Shown one piece after another: positions 1-7,678 of a stretch of DNA of 20,227 nucleotides. Origin of the DNA: JAYZAP01 sp964645285. Lineage in GTDB: Bacteria; Pseudomonadota; Alphaproteobacteria; JAAXGF01. Where the stretch lies: the NCBI GenBank assembly GCA_964645285.1, contig CAZYDR010000068.1, positions 1-20,227 of the forward strand, given 5' to 3'. Positions within the stretch are counted from its first letter, which is position 1, and each line of letters opens with the position of its first letter. Below the pieces are notes generated by a model that did not search any database, was not told where the DNA came from, and was given only the letters and a program-made list of their open reading frames with translations. A program made the position numbers and the translations under genes.

Positions 1-29
1 AGAGAAAGTTATTATTTATTAACAGGGAT

Positions 30-203
30 TTATTTGATTGTTAGGCGGACACCCCTCCGCCAATTTCTGCACCTGGACCGAATTCGGGAACTGTTTGTCG
101 AGCGCGCGACCCGATAGCCGAACATCTTCGCCGCGGGAATATTCCAGGTGACGATGTGGCTAGTACTGTCGATGGTAATGATTTCATAACGGGCGACGAA
201 TCG
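30..203 (-). pseudogene. Decayed PAS-domain fragment (possible)
   Basis: The minus strand is open from 203 to a stop at 30-32 and has no good start; a TGA lies directly upstream at 204-206. The segment reads RYEIITIDSTSHIVTWN followed by IPAAKMFGYR. This matches the core of PAS sensor domains, where a short I-x-x-I-D stretch is followed by I-x-x-W-N-x-x-A-x-x-x-F-G-Y. The similarity stops after FGYR, and the rest is unrecognisable. I infer a remnant of a sensor kinase or other PAS protein. No other gene is visible in the first 329 bases. The match is short, so chance similarity is possible. Confidence 0.35.
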
Positions 204-329
204 TCACAACCAGCTATCAATTAGCGTGCGCCTCCACCGTCAGATTCGCGCCGTTCCCGACATGGCTTTTAACATTATCGTTACATTTCCGAAAAACGGC
301 CTTCGCAATGGGGTACTGTGCTTCTTGTA

Positions 330-737
330 ATGCCCCGTCGCACCGTAACCAAGTATGGCCCCCACCCCATCGACGTTTACGTCGGTGGGCGCGTTCGCAT
401 GCGCCGCACCATGTTGGGTATGACCCAGGAGCTGCTAGGCCAGGCGCTCGGGTTGACCTTTCAGCAAATCCAGAAGAACGAGTACGGCATCAACCGTATT
501 GGCTCAAGCAGGCTCTATCAGCTCAGCCGCATTCTCGATGTGCCCGTGTCATTCTTTTTCGATGACATGCCGGCGTATGAAGAAAATGGCGTTGGCGCGG
601 CCAAAACACCGGCCGAACCCGATCCCCTGCTCAAGCTTGAGACCCTCAAGCTGGTCCAGGCCTATTACCGCATAAGTGACAAGCGGGTGCGCAAACAGCT
701 GTTCGAAACCATCAAGGCCATGGCCCGCTCGAGCTGA
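330..737 (+). CDS. XRE-family helix-turn-helix transcriptional regulator
   Basis: This 135-aa cytoplasmic DNA-binding protein has a Cro/CI-type helix-turn-helix at about residues 15-75. It begins with the GPHPIDVYVGGRVRMRR stretch, then LGMTQELLGQALGLTFQQIQK (turn and recognition helix), then NRIGSSRLYQLSRILDVPVSFFFDD. This pattern is typical of a regulator family abundant in Rhodospirillales and Rhizobiales. The C-terminal 55 residues are a charged linker and a helical tail. I chose the ATG at 330; an in-frame GTG at 318 would add only four residues. The usual Y-E-R after the recognition helix is N-E-Y here, which may alter operator choice. The gene faces the SDR gene across a 31-bp gap. Its targets cannot be read from the sequence. 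Confidence 0.9.
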   Translation: MPRRTVTKYGPHPIDVYVGGRVRMRRTMLGMTQELLGQALGLTFQQIQKNEYGINRIGSSRLYQLSRILDVPVSFFFDDMPAYEENGVGAAKTPAEPDPLLKLETLKLVQAYYRISDKRVRKQLFETIKAMARSS

Positions 738-768
738 TCCGGCGCCAGCGACCATCCTCCTCTCACGC

Positions 769-1530
769 CTACATCAACGTCATGCCGCCATCGACAACGA
801 TGGTTTCGCCGGTCATGTAGGACGAGGCGTCGGACGCCAGAAGCAACAGGACACCATCAAGCTCGGCCGGCTCGGCGGCGCGGCGCTGGGGAATGCGATC
901 GATGAGATTGCGGCCCATGTCGGTCTCGGCCAGGCCCTCGGTCATCTCAGTGTTAAACAGGCCCGGCGCGATGGCGTTGACCCTGATGTTGTGCGGCGCC
1001 AGAGACAGGGCCAGTGACTGGGTCAGCGCCATGACTCCCGCCTTTGACGCGCAGTAGACCGGCGCCCAGGGGCTGGAGCGGAACGAGCGAATAGAAGCGG
1101 TATTGATGATCGAGCCGCCGTGGCCCATGCGGATCATGTGGCGGGCGGTTTCCTGTGCCACCAGCCATGCGCCTTTGAGGTTGATCTCGATGACACGGTC
1201 GAAGTCGCTCTCGGTTACGTCGAGGCCAGCCTTAGGTTCCATGACGCCGGCGTTGTTGAGCAGCACCGTAATAGGGCCGAGTTCGGTTTCCGTATCGGCC
1301 ACGACCTGGCGCACGTTATCGCTGTCGGCCACATCGAGAGCGAAAGCCACGGCGCGTCCGTCGAAACCTTCAATCTTGCGCACCAGATCATCGAGCCGGT
1401 CCACCCGGCGCGCCGCCACCGCCACTTTGGCGCCGGCCCGCGCCAGAGTAAGCGCGAAATTACGGCCAAGGCCGCTCGACGCGCCGGTTACCAGCGCGAC
1501 TTTGTCGGCGAGATTGAAAGACATGGTCAT
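769..1530 (-). CDS. SDR-family oxidoreductase (FabG-like)
   Basis: This 253-aa classical short-chain dehydrogenase/reductase uses NAD(P)(H). The Rossmann glycine motif TGASSGLG is at residues 15-22, the NNAG motif at 92-95, and the catalytic tetrad is N117, S146, Y159 and K163 (YCASK). The ending YMTGETIVVDGGMTLM is typical of the FabG-like group. Length is normal. Two starts are possible (1530 and 1524) and both fit; GAG lies about 8 bases before the first. The substrate cannot be told: members act on 3-oxoacyl groups, sugars, alcohols or xenobiotics. It is divergent from the REC-REC-GGDEF gene, with 168 bp between them that contain a CtrA-type box. Confidence 0.93.
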   Translation of the reverse strand: MTMSFNLADKVALVTGASSGLGRNFALTLARAGAKVAVAARRVDRLDDLVRKIEGFDGRAVAFALDVADSDNVRQVVADTETELGPITVLLNNAGVMEPKAGLDVTESDFDRVIEINLKGAWLVAQETARHMIRMGHGGSIINTASIRSFRSSPWAPVYCASKAGVMALTQSLALSLAPHNIRVNAIAPGLFNTEMTEGLAETDMGRNLIDRIPQRRAAEPAELDGVLLLLASDASSYMTGETIVVDGGMTLM

Positions 1531-1629
1531 GGCAATTCTCCCAAAATTTGCCTCAGCTTAACCGCCCATCCGGTGGCCGCAAGTCTCACGGTTTGCGGTC
1601 GTATGTTGGGCTACCGAAGCGGCCGATGG

Positions 1630-1644
1630 TTAACCACTTCTTAA
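1630..1644. promoter_or_regulatory. CtrA-type box, TTAA-N7-TTAA
   Basis: The sequence TTAACCACTTCTTAA matches exactly the full binding motif of the alphaproteobacterial cell-cycle regulator CtrA, two TTAA half-sites seven bases apart. It lies in the divergent intergenic region, 54 bp before the start codon of the two-receiver GGDEF gene and 99 bp from the SDR start. No clear -10 element was identified. Binding is inferred from the motif only. Confidence 0.55.
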
Positions 1645-1698
1645 ACGATTGAACGCTAAATTTCATCTCCCTGACACCTTGACCGTGAGTGACCGCGA

Positions 1699-2898
1699 AT
1701 GACCTGTAGTGCGCGCATCGTCCTGATTGATCACGATCATCCGCCCCGCCCTACCCTGCTCGAAGACCCTGAGGCCAGCGGATGCCCCATCGAGCCACTG
1801 GACCCAGGCGACAACAACGTCAAGGCAGTCCACGCGCATGGCGCCAACATTGTCATTATCAAGGCCGGCGATTCGCCGGAAGCCGCCCTTGGTACGGCTC
1901 GGGCGTTGAAAGCCGATTCCCTGGTCGAGAATGTTCCCATCATCCTGCTTGGTGACGCCGCCGACGGTGCTCTCGATGCCGCCTTCATCGACGGCGTCAT
2001 CGATGACAGCATGCCCGGCGAGTCTCTCAAGTCGGAGTTGAGCTCCCACATCCGCTCGCTGACACGGCTCAATGTCATGCAGTCAGAACTGGCGCGCCGG
2101 GAAAACGTCGAACGCCGTTACGGCCTGTCACCCGCCCCTATAGAGCCTGTCGGCACTCAGGGCATGCGCATACTCGCGGCCGGCGATTTCGGCGCCGAAA
2201 CCGACGCCCTGAGCAAAATCGTCGGCGACGACTCACATCTCTCCATGGTTGAAGACCCCCATCTCGCCATCGATGAACTGGGTGGTGGCGAGTACGAAGC
2301 CGCGGTGATCGCCGTCAATGGCGCCGCCGATCTGCTGCAACGGCCGGTCAATGCCACCAACCTGCGCGCCCATATGGATATGCTGATCAAGCAACAGCGC
2401 TATCGCGGGCGCATGCAGGAGGCCTATCGCCGCTCGCTTCATATTGAAACCAGCGACAACCTCACGGGCCTCTACAATTTCGGTTTCCTGCACGACTACC
2501 TGGCCGAACTCATTACCATTGCCCATCGCTGGCAGCGTCCGGTATCCATCGGCATGTTCGATGTCACCGGCATGGACGCTATCAACCAACGACACGGCTA
2601 TGCCGCCGACGACCGCTTGCTGCGTCAGGTCGGGGGACTAGTTGGCCGGTTGGTACGCGGCGAAGATTTGACCGCGCGTTTCAGCGGTGAAGAAATCTGC
2701 GTGGTCATGCCCGAGACCTCCAGCGATATCGGCGCCCAGGTTCTGCGCCGCATCGTCGACGTGGTGATGATGACCGAGTTCGGAATTGTCATGGACGAGG
2801 CGCCCATCACCATCGGCTTCAAGCTCGGGTGTACCGGCCTTGAAACTGGTGATACGTCGGAATCCCTGCTCGCCCGCGCCCACGCCGCCTTGGGTTAA
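1699..2898 (+). CDS. PleD/PopA-like REC-REC-GGDEF protein with degenerate active site and intact I-site
   Basis: This 399-aa protein aligns by eye with PleD-type regulators: receiver 1 (about residues 6-127), receiver 2 (about 155-243) and GGDEF (about 253-399, starting DNLTGLYN). The phosphoacceptor Asp of receiver 1 (usually I-I-L-L-D-V) is K55 in IVIIKAG, and the conserved T-K-P is S104-M105-P106. Receiver 2 is also poorly conserved. The GGDEF motif is SGEEI at 329-333, and the metal-site D-x-D is D288-V-T. The inhibitory-site motif RxxD (R320-G-E-D323), five residues before the motif, is intact. The C-terminus ends about 18 residues short of PleD. From family knowledge, a degenerate GGDEF with an intact I-site suggests a c-di-GMP receptor such as Caulobacter PopA, not a cyclase. 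Orthology to PopA is inference; a decaying PleD is the alternative. Confidence 0.85.
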   Translation: MTCSARIVLIDHDHPPRPTLLEDPEASGCPIEPLDPGDNNVKAVHAHGANIVIIKAGDSPEAALGTARALKADSLVENVPIILLGDAADGALDAAFIDGVIDDSMPGESLKSELSSHIRSLTRLNVMQSELARRENVERRYGLSPAPIEPVGTQGMRILAAGDFGAETDALSKIVGDDSHLSMVEDPHLAIDELGGGEYEAAVIAVNGAADLLQRPVNATNLRAHMDMLIKQQRYRGRMQEAYRRSLHIETSDNLTGLYNFGFLHDYLAELITIAHRWQRPVSIGMFDVTGMDAINQRHGYAADDRLLRQVGGLVGRLVRGEDLTARFSGEEICVVMPETSSDIGAQVLRRIVDVVMMTEFGIVMDEAPITIGFKLGCTGLETGDTSESLLARAHAALG

Positions 2899-2919
2899 CC
2901 CCAGAGCCGGCCCGGCGTT

Positions 2920-3099
2920 TTAACCGCGATCCATTTTTTCGTTGATGGCGTCGAGCGTCGCCCTGATCCGGGTGAGCTGCTGGGTGTGTTCGGGAATATA
3001 CTGGGTGAGGACAAAGCCGATACCCAACATCAGAATCGCCCAAATCGCGACCGCCATGTTGACGATGATCGACCACCAGTTGACTGCCTCTGCTTCCAT
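2920..3099 (-). CDS. Small single-pass membrane protein, 59 aa
   Basis: This short reading frame runs from ATG at 3097-3099 to TAA at 2920-2922. It encodes MEAEAVNWWSIIVNMAVAIW..., with one hydrophobic segment at about residues 8-31. A charged amphipathic tail follows (EHTQQLTRIRATLDAINEKMDRG) that could form a short coiled coil. GGTGAG lies just before the start as a plausible ribosome binding site. Codon use is like the neighbours. It ends 21 bp from the stop of the GGDEF gene (convergent) and is divergent from the FrnE-like gene. The likely topology is a short periplasmic N-terminus and a cytoplasmic tail. I do not recognise a family. Confidence 0.7.
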   Translation of the reverse strand: MEAEAVNWWSIIVNMAVAIWAILMLGIGFVLTQYIPEHTQQLTRIRATLDAINEKMDRG

Positions 3100-3137
3100 A
3101 ACTCACCGTCTCCCACACTCATTTTCGATTTATGTGG

Positions 3138-3220
3138 CGCTCCCGGATTAAGTCTAAACGCCGCTCCCGGATTAAGTCTAAACGCCGCTCCCGGATTAAG
3201 TCTAAACGCCGCGCCCGGAT
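3138..3220. repeat. Tandem array of a 24-bp unit (3 perfect copies plus a partial fourth)
   Basis: Three identical 24-bp units occupy 3138-3161, 3162-3185 and 3186-3209. An 11-bp partial copy with one mismatch follows at 3210-3220. The core of each unit is CCCGGATTAAGTCTAAACG, containing TTAAGTCTAA, an imperfect inverted repeat (TTA...TAA). The array sits between two divergent genes, 38 bp beyond the small membrane protein start and 47 bp before the FrnE-like start. It could be an iterated operator or a slippage-prone satellite. Confidence 0.95.
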
Positions 3221-3230
3221 GCCAGCAAGG

Positions 3231-3259
3231 TTCAATTCGTCGCAACCATAGGGTATAAA
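3231..3259 (+). promoter_or_regulatory. Candidate sigma-70 promoter for the FrnE-like gene
   Basis: TTCAAT (3231-3236) and TATAAA (3254-3259) are separated by 17 bp, a spacing that fits a housekeeping promoter with a weak -35 element. Transcription would start near 3266-3267, at or next to the ATG at 3268, so the message may be leaderless. That fits the absence of a Shine-Dalgarno sequence before this ATG. No experimental support exists. Confidence 0.35.
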
Positions 3260-3267
3260 TCGATGTC

Positions 3268-3906
3268 ATGAATGTGGACATCATATCTGACGTGGTTTGC
3301 CCGTGGTGTTTCGTGGGCAAGCGGCGCTTTGAGCGCGCCCTGGCGGCGCGGCCCGATTTGGACGTGACCGTCACGTGGCACGCCTTCCAGCTCAACCCGG
3401 ATATGCCGGCCGAAGGTATGGACCGGGCGACCTATCTGGCGACCAAGTTCGGTTCCGACGAGCGCGCCGAAGCGATCTACGCGGACATCGCCGAGGCCGG
3501 CAAAGGCGAAGACATTGCTTTCGCCTTCGACCGCATCCCCCGCACCCCTGACACCATCGACGCCCACCGGGTCATCCGCCTGGGCGGCATACACGGGGTT
3601 CAGGATGGGGTGGTTGAGGCCATCTTCCACGGCTATTTCGAGGGCGGCGTCAATATTGGCGACAACGAACAACTTGTCACGCTGGCCGCTTTGGGCGGTC
3701 TCGACGCCGCCGTGACCCGGACACACCTCGCTTCCGACGATGCGATTGAGGAGGTCCGCGGCGAGGACCTTCAGGCCCGCCAACTGGGTATCAATGGCGT
3801 GCCCTGCTTTATCATCGACAATCGCTACGCCATCTCCGGCGCCCAGGCTCCGGAAGTCTTCGAGCGCATCTTCGATACGGTCCAGCAGGCCAGTGCCGCC
3901 GAATAA
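3268..3906 (+). CDS. FrnE/DsbA-family thioredoxin-fold oxidoreductase
   Basis: This 212-aa protein belongs to the DsbA-like superfamily, FrnE branch. The redox-active motif C11-P-W-C14 is near the N-terminus (SDVVCPWCFVGKRR). An all-alpha insertion occupies about residues 45-160, and the cis-proline loop GVPCF lies near residue 175. No signal peptide precedes the motif, so it probably acts in the cytoplasm as a disulfide oxidoreductase or isomerase; FrnE-type proteins are tied to oxidative-stress tolerance or polyketide maturation. Many relatives are labelled 2-hydroxychromene-2-carboxylate isomerase, but the CPWC pair favours thiol redox activity. The stop codon (3904-3906) directly abuts the stop of mfd on the other strand. 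The upstream region carries the 24-bp repeat array. Confidence 0.92.
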   Translation: MNVDIISDVVCPWCFVGKRRFERALAARPDLDVTVTWHAFQLNPDMPAEGMDRATYLATKFGSDERAEAIYADIAEAGKGEDIAFAFDRIPRTPDTIDAHRVIRLGGIHGVQDGVVEAIFHGYFEGGVNIGDNEQLVTLAALGGLDAAVTRTHLASDDAIEEVRGEDLQARQLGINGVPCFIIDNRYAISGAQAPEVFERIFDTVQQASAAE

Positions 3907-6900
3907 CTAGGCGCCCGCCGCGACAATTTCCGCCAGATCGCTCAGGGCACCACGCACACCCTTGAGGCGTTCGTCCACTTCGCTCCAATACCCCGGAATG
4001 ACCAGACTGTGGTCGGGGCGGAGCTTTACGTTGCCGGCCTGCTTGGCGATGAAGGCGACCAGGGCCTGCGGGTCGGCGGACTCCTTGTGGAACGACAACA
4101 CGGCACCTTCGTCACCGGCATCGACCTTGGCGACACCGGCCTGACGGCACAGTTGCTTGATGGTCATAACCCCGAGCAGATGCTCCACGGAGTCCGGCAG
4201 CGGCCCGAAACGGTCGATCATTTCGGCGGCGAAGGCATCGATGTCGGCCTGGGATTCGAGGCCGCTGAGGCGGCGATAAAGCGCCAGGCGCACACCCAGG
4301 TCGCCGACGTAGCCTTCGGGGATAAGCACCGCGGCACCGACGTTGATTTGCGGCGTCCAGCTTTGGTTGGCGGCAACGGCCATAGCGGCGGCGCCACCTT
4401 GCTCGGCCCGGGCCTGATTTACCGCCTCTTCCAGCATGTGCTGGAAAAGCTCAAGCCCGACCTCGCGGATATGGCCCGATTGCTCGGCCCCCAGCAGATT
4501 GCCGGCGCCGCGAATGTCGAGATCGTAGCTCGCCAGGCTGAACCCGGCGCCCAGGGTGTCGAGCTTGTGCAGAACTTCCAGGCGTTTGGTTGCCGGGCCG
4601 CTGAGGCCGCCATGGGGCGGCAGGGTGAAATAGGCGTAGGCGCGCAGCTTTGATCGGCCGATGCGGCCACGCAGCTGATAAAGCTGGGCCAGACTAAACA
4701 TATGGGAGCGATGAACGATCATGGTGTTGGCCGTGGGAATATCGAGGCCCGATTCGACGATGGCCGTGGAAATCAGCACATCGTAGGTGCGGTCATAGAA
4801 CGCGTTCATGACGGTTTCCAGAGCCTTGGCCGGGAGTTGGCCGTGGGCCACGGCAATACGGACCTCGGGCACCAGCTCGCGCAGGCGTCGTGCGGCGGGC
4901 TCGATATCCTCGACCCTCGGGCACACGAAAAAGCTCTGGCCGCCCCGGAAATGCTCCCGCAACAAGGCCTCGCGTACCACCACTGGGTCGTAGGGCATGA
5001 TGAAAGTGCGCACCGCCAGGCGATCGACCGGCGGCGTGGCAATAAGGCTCAGCTCGCGTACGCCGCTGAGCGCCATCTGCAGGGTGCGCGGGATCGGCGT
5101 CGCGGTCAGGGTCAGCACATGGACGTCGGCGCGCAGTTGCTTGAGCTTCTCCTTGTGGGCCACGCCAAAGTGTTGCTCCTCATCGATAACCAGCAAACCA
5201 AGACGCTTGAAGCCGATGGCCTTTCCAAGCAAGGCATGGGTGCCGATGACGATATCCACGTCGCCACTCTTGAGGCCGTCCTTGACCTCGGTAGCGCGTT
5301 TGCCGGTCACCAGGCGAGACAGATTGCCGATACGTACCGGCAGGCCGGCGAAGCGCTCGGCGAAGGTGGCGTAATGCTGGCGGCAGAGTAACGTAGTCGG
5401 CACCACAACGGCCACCTGCTTGCCTTCCATGACGGCGACAAAGGCGGCGCGCATAGCGACTTCGGTCTTGCCGAATCCGACATCGCCGCAAACCAGCCGA
5501 TCCATGGGCCGGCCCGAGCCGAGATCGTCGATCACTTCGTCGATGGCGCGGTGCTGATCCTCGGTCTCGGTGAAGGGAAAGCGGGCGCAGAATTCCTCGT
5601 ACAGGCCTTCGGGCGGCAGCAACTTGTCCCCTGGACGCAGGCGGCGGGCGGCGGCGACGCTGAGCAGCTCGCCTGCCATCATCTTGATGCGCTGCTTGAG
5701 CCGCGCCCTGCGCGCCTGCCATTGGACGCCGCCAAGCTTATCGAGTTGGACTACCGCTTCGGCCGAGCCGTAGCGCGACAGCACCTCGATGGTTTCTACC
5801 GGCACGTAGAGCTTGTCATCGCCGTCGTAAAACAGCCGCACGCAATCGTGGGGCGCGCCGTTGAGGGTCAGGGTCTCAAGGCCGTCGAACCGGCCGATGC
5901 CGTGATCCACGTGAACGACAATATCGCCAACTTCGAGATGGGCCGCCTCGGCAATGAAATTCTCGCCCCGGCGCACCCGTTTGGCCGGGCGGGCGAGCCG
6001 GTCGCCGAGGATGTCCTGCTCGCTGAACACCACCATGTCGCCGGTCTCGAAGCCGTGTTCCAGGCCAAGCACTAGAACGCCGACCGAGCCCCTGGGAAGG
6101 TCACGAGCGTCCGCCCAGGTTTCGGTGCGAGCGACCCGATCGACCCCATGGTCGGCCAACACACCGGCCAGGCGGTCGCGCGACCCGGCGGTGTAGCAGG
6201 CCACCAGAATACGCCGGCCCGTGGCGCCTTCGGCGGTCATGTAGTCGCGCACGGCGTCGAACAGGTTGGTATCGGGATTGGCCCGTTCTGCGGTGAAGTC
6301 GCGGGCCGGGCGGCCGCCACCGTCAATCACCGGCTCCGCCTCAGTTTCCGGGGCATTGAAGGGGGTCAGTTCGGCCACTACCAGGCGCCCCAGGCAGCGC
6401 TCCCATTCAGACCCGTCGAGATAGAGCCGCTCCGGCGGCAACGGTCGGTAGACCGCCTCCCCGGCCACCGCGGTCGGCGGTGTACGCCGGGCAGCATGGT
6501 AGTTGGCAATGGCGGCGAATCGCGCCTCGCGGGCTTCGGTGAGCAGCGGGTCGAGGCTGACCGGCGTATTCGGCAAGTAGTCGAACAGGGTTTCCATGGT
6601 GTCGTGGAACAGCGGCATCCAGTGTTCCATTCCGATGTGGCGGCGCCCGGCGCAAACCGCCTCGTAGAGAGGATCGTCGCCGGTATTGGCGCCGAACAAC
6701 TCGCGGTAGCCCTCGCGGAACCGATTGATGGTGTTCTCGTCCAACTGGTACTCGGTAACCGGCGTCAGGGTCAGACGTTCGACGCGTTCGGCGCCGCGCT
6801 GGCTTAGGGGATCGAACGCCCGGATATTGTCGATCTCGTCGCCGAACATATCGATGCGAAACGGCGTCTCCGTGCCCGGCGGAAAAATGTCGATGATGCC

Positions 6901-7389
6901 GCCCCGGGGGGCGTAATCGCCAGGCTCGCTGACCGTACCGCTGCGGGTGTAGCCGTTGCGGTCGAGAAAGCGCACGAAGCTATCGAGGTCCAGGGTACCC
7001 TTGGGCGTCAGTTCAAGGTGAACATCGGCGATGGACCGGCAGGCCGGGACTCGCTGCAACACCGCGTTAATCGTCGTTAGAACCAGCCGTCCGCCGGGAC
7101 CAGCACTGCCCTGGGCCGCCAATCGGTTGAGGGTCTCCATGCGCTGACTGACGATTTGCGGGTTGGGCGATACCCGGTCGTAAGGCAAACAGTCCCAGGC
7201 GGAGAATCGCAGGCACTCCACACGGGGATGGAAATAGGCCACCGCCTCGGCCAGTTGCGCCATGCGGGCATCGTCACGGGCCACATGCATGAGAGTACGC
7301 GACGGCGCCGCGGCGACCATGTCACCGAGGATCGCCGCGTCATGGCCCTCGGGCGCCCCGGAAACCAGAATTCGCCCCGGTTTCGCCAT
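3907..7389 (-). CDS. mfd: Transcription-repair coupling factor Mfd
   Basis: This 1160-aa protein displaces RNA polymerase stalled at DNA lesions and recruits UvrA for nucleotide excision repair. The N-terminal UvrB-homology region (about residues 1-350) includes YDRVSPNP and GDYAPRGGIIDIFPPG. The RNA-polymerase interaction domain starts near EVGDIVVHVDHGIGRFDGLE (about 490). The SF2 translocase carries Walker A GDVGFGKT (about 633-640), motif II DEEQHFG (about 735) and LTATPIPRTLQ. The late helicase motifs include VESGLDIPTANT and QLRGRIGRS. A TRCF C-terminal domain closes the protein. Length is normal. The start lies 25 bp after the sdhE stop, so the two are probably cotranscribed. The stop abuts that of the FrnE-like gene with no spacer. 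Confidence 0.98.
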   Translation of the reverse strand: MAKPGRILVSGAPEGHDAAILGDMVAAAPSRTLMHVARDDARMAQLAEAVAYFHPRVECLRFSAWDCLPYDRVSPNPQIVSQRMETLNRLAAQGSAGPGGRLVLTTINAVLQRVPACRSIADVHLELTPKGTLDLDSFVRFLDRNGYTRSGTVSEPGDYAPRGGIIDIFPPGTETPFRIDMFGDEIDNIRAFDPLSQRGAERVERLTLTPVTEYQLDENTINRFREGYRELFGANTGDDPLYEAVCAGRRHIGMEHWMPLFHDTMETLFDYLPNTPVSLDPLLTEAREARFAAIANYHAARRTPPTAVAGEAVYRPLPPERLYLDGSEWERCLGRLVVAELTPFNAPETEAEPVIDGGGRPARDFTAERANPDTNLFDAVRDYMTAEGATGRRILVACYTAGSRDRLAGVLADHGVDRVARTETWADARDLPRGSVGVLVLGLEHGFETGDMVVFSEQDILGDRLARPAKRVRRGENFIAEAAHLEVGDIVVHVDHGIGRFDGLETLTLNGAPHDCVRLFYDGDDKLYVPVETIEVLSRYGSAEAVVQLDKLGGVQWQARRARLKQRIKMMAGELLSVAAARRLRPGDKLLPPEGLYEEFCARFPFTETEDQHRAIDEVIDDLGSGRPMDRLVCGDVGFGKTEVAMRAAFVAVMEGKQVAVVVPTTLLCRQHYATFAERFAGLPVRIGNLSRLVTGKRATEVKDGLKSGDVDIVIGTHALLGKAIGFKRLGLLVIDEEQHFGVAHKEKLKQLRADVHVLTLTATPIPRTLQMALSGVRELSLIATPPVDRLAVRTFIMPYDPVVVREALLREHFRGGQSFFVCPRVEDIEPAARRLRELVPEVRIAVAHGQLPAKALETVMNAFYDRTYDVLISTAIVESGLDIPTANTMIVHRSHMFSLAQLYQLRGRIGRSKLRAYAYFTLPPHGGLSGPATKRLEVLHKLDTLGAGFSLASYDLDIRGAGNLLGAEQSGHIREVGLELFQHMLEEAVNQARAEQGGAAAMAVAANQSWTPQINVGAAVLIPEGYVGDLGVRLALYRRLSGLESQADIDAFAAEMIDRFGPLPDSVEHLLGVMTIKQLCRQAGVAKVDAGDEGAVLSFHKESADPQALVAFIAKQAGNVKLRPDHSLVIPGYWSEVDERLKGVRGALSDLAEIVAAGA

Positions 7390-7414
7390 GTGTTTTTGAA
7401 ATGAATTCAGTTTA

Positions 7415-7678
7415 TTAGACTTTTTTCTTAGTGTTTTTGATTATATCCAAAACATCCGTATCGTGGGCCGTTGGCGGCGCTTCACTGCCGCTCACCCAAC
7501 CATAGATATCGGGGTCGGGACTCTCGATAATTGCCTCAAAGCGGTCAAGCTGTTCCGTCGTCAAGTCACCCAGGTGCTGATCGGCAAAACGGCCGAGCAG
7601 CAGGTCAAGCTCGCGGGTGCCGCGATGCCAGCTTCGAAATCGAAGCCGTTTTCGCCGCGTCTCCACCGTCTCGCTCAT
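7415..7678 (-). CDS. sdhE: FAD assembly factor SdhE (succinate dehydrogenase assembly factor 2)
   Basis: This 87-aa protein promotes covalent attachment of FAD to the flavoprotein subunit of succinate dehydrogenase. The family signature R-G-x-x-E is present as R19-G-T-R-E23 within RSWHRGTRELDLLLGRF. The middle region (LTTEQLDRFEAIIESPDPDIYGWV) is typical, and the lysine-rich tail KNTKKKV is a lineage variation. I chose the ATG at 7676-7678 because the protein then starts MSETVETRRKRL, as close relatives do, with GGAGG six bases upstream. An in-frame ATG at 7694-7696, with its own GGAGG, would add MPRRVK. It precedes mfd by 25 bp and is divergent from recG, an arrangement common in alphaproteobacteria. 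Confidence 0.94.
   Translation of the reverse strand: MSETVETRRKRLRFRSWHRGTRELDLLLGRFADQHLGDLTTEQLDRFEAIIESPDPDIYGWVSGSEAPPTAHDTDVLDIIKNTKKKV

Noticed and set aside
1727..1740. TTGATCACGATCAT, a 9/10 match to the FNR box
   Set aside because: It lies inside the first codons of the REC-REC-GGDEF gene and encodes the acidic pocket (L-I-D-H-D-H); coding constraint explains it.
2906..2920. GCCGGCCCGGC followed by TTTT after the GGDEF gene, as a terminator
   Set aside because: The stem is only four pairs with a three-base loop and the T-run is short; too weak to call.
2896..2960. Frameshift hiding the missing C-terminal end of the GGDEF domain
   Set aside because: Neither alternative frame after 2895 gives the expected A-K-x-x-G-R-N-x-V ending, so the short C-terminus appears genuine.
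4702..5391. Long open frame antisense to mfd (229 codons)
   Set aside because: It lies wholly inside mfd, has no family features, and is a shadow of GC-rich codon use.
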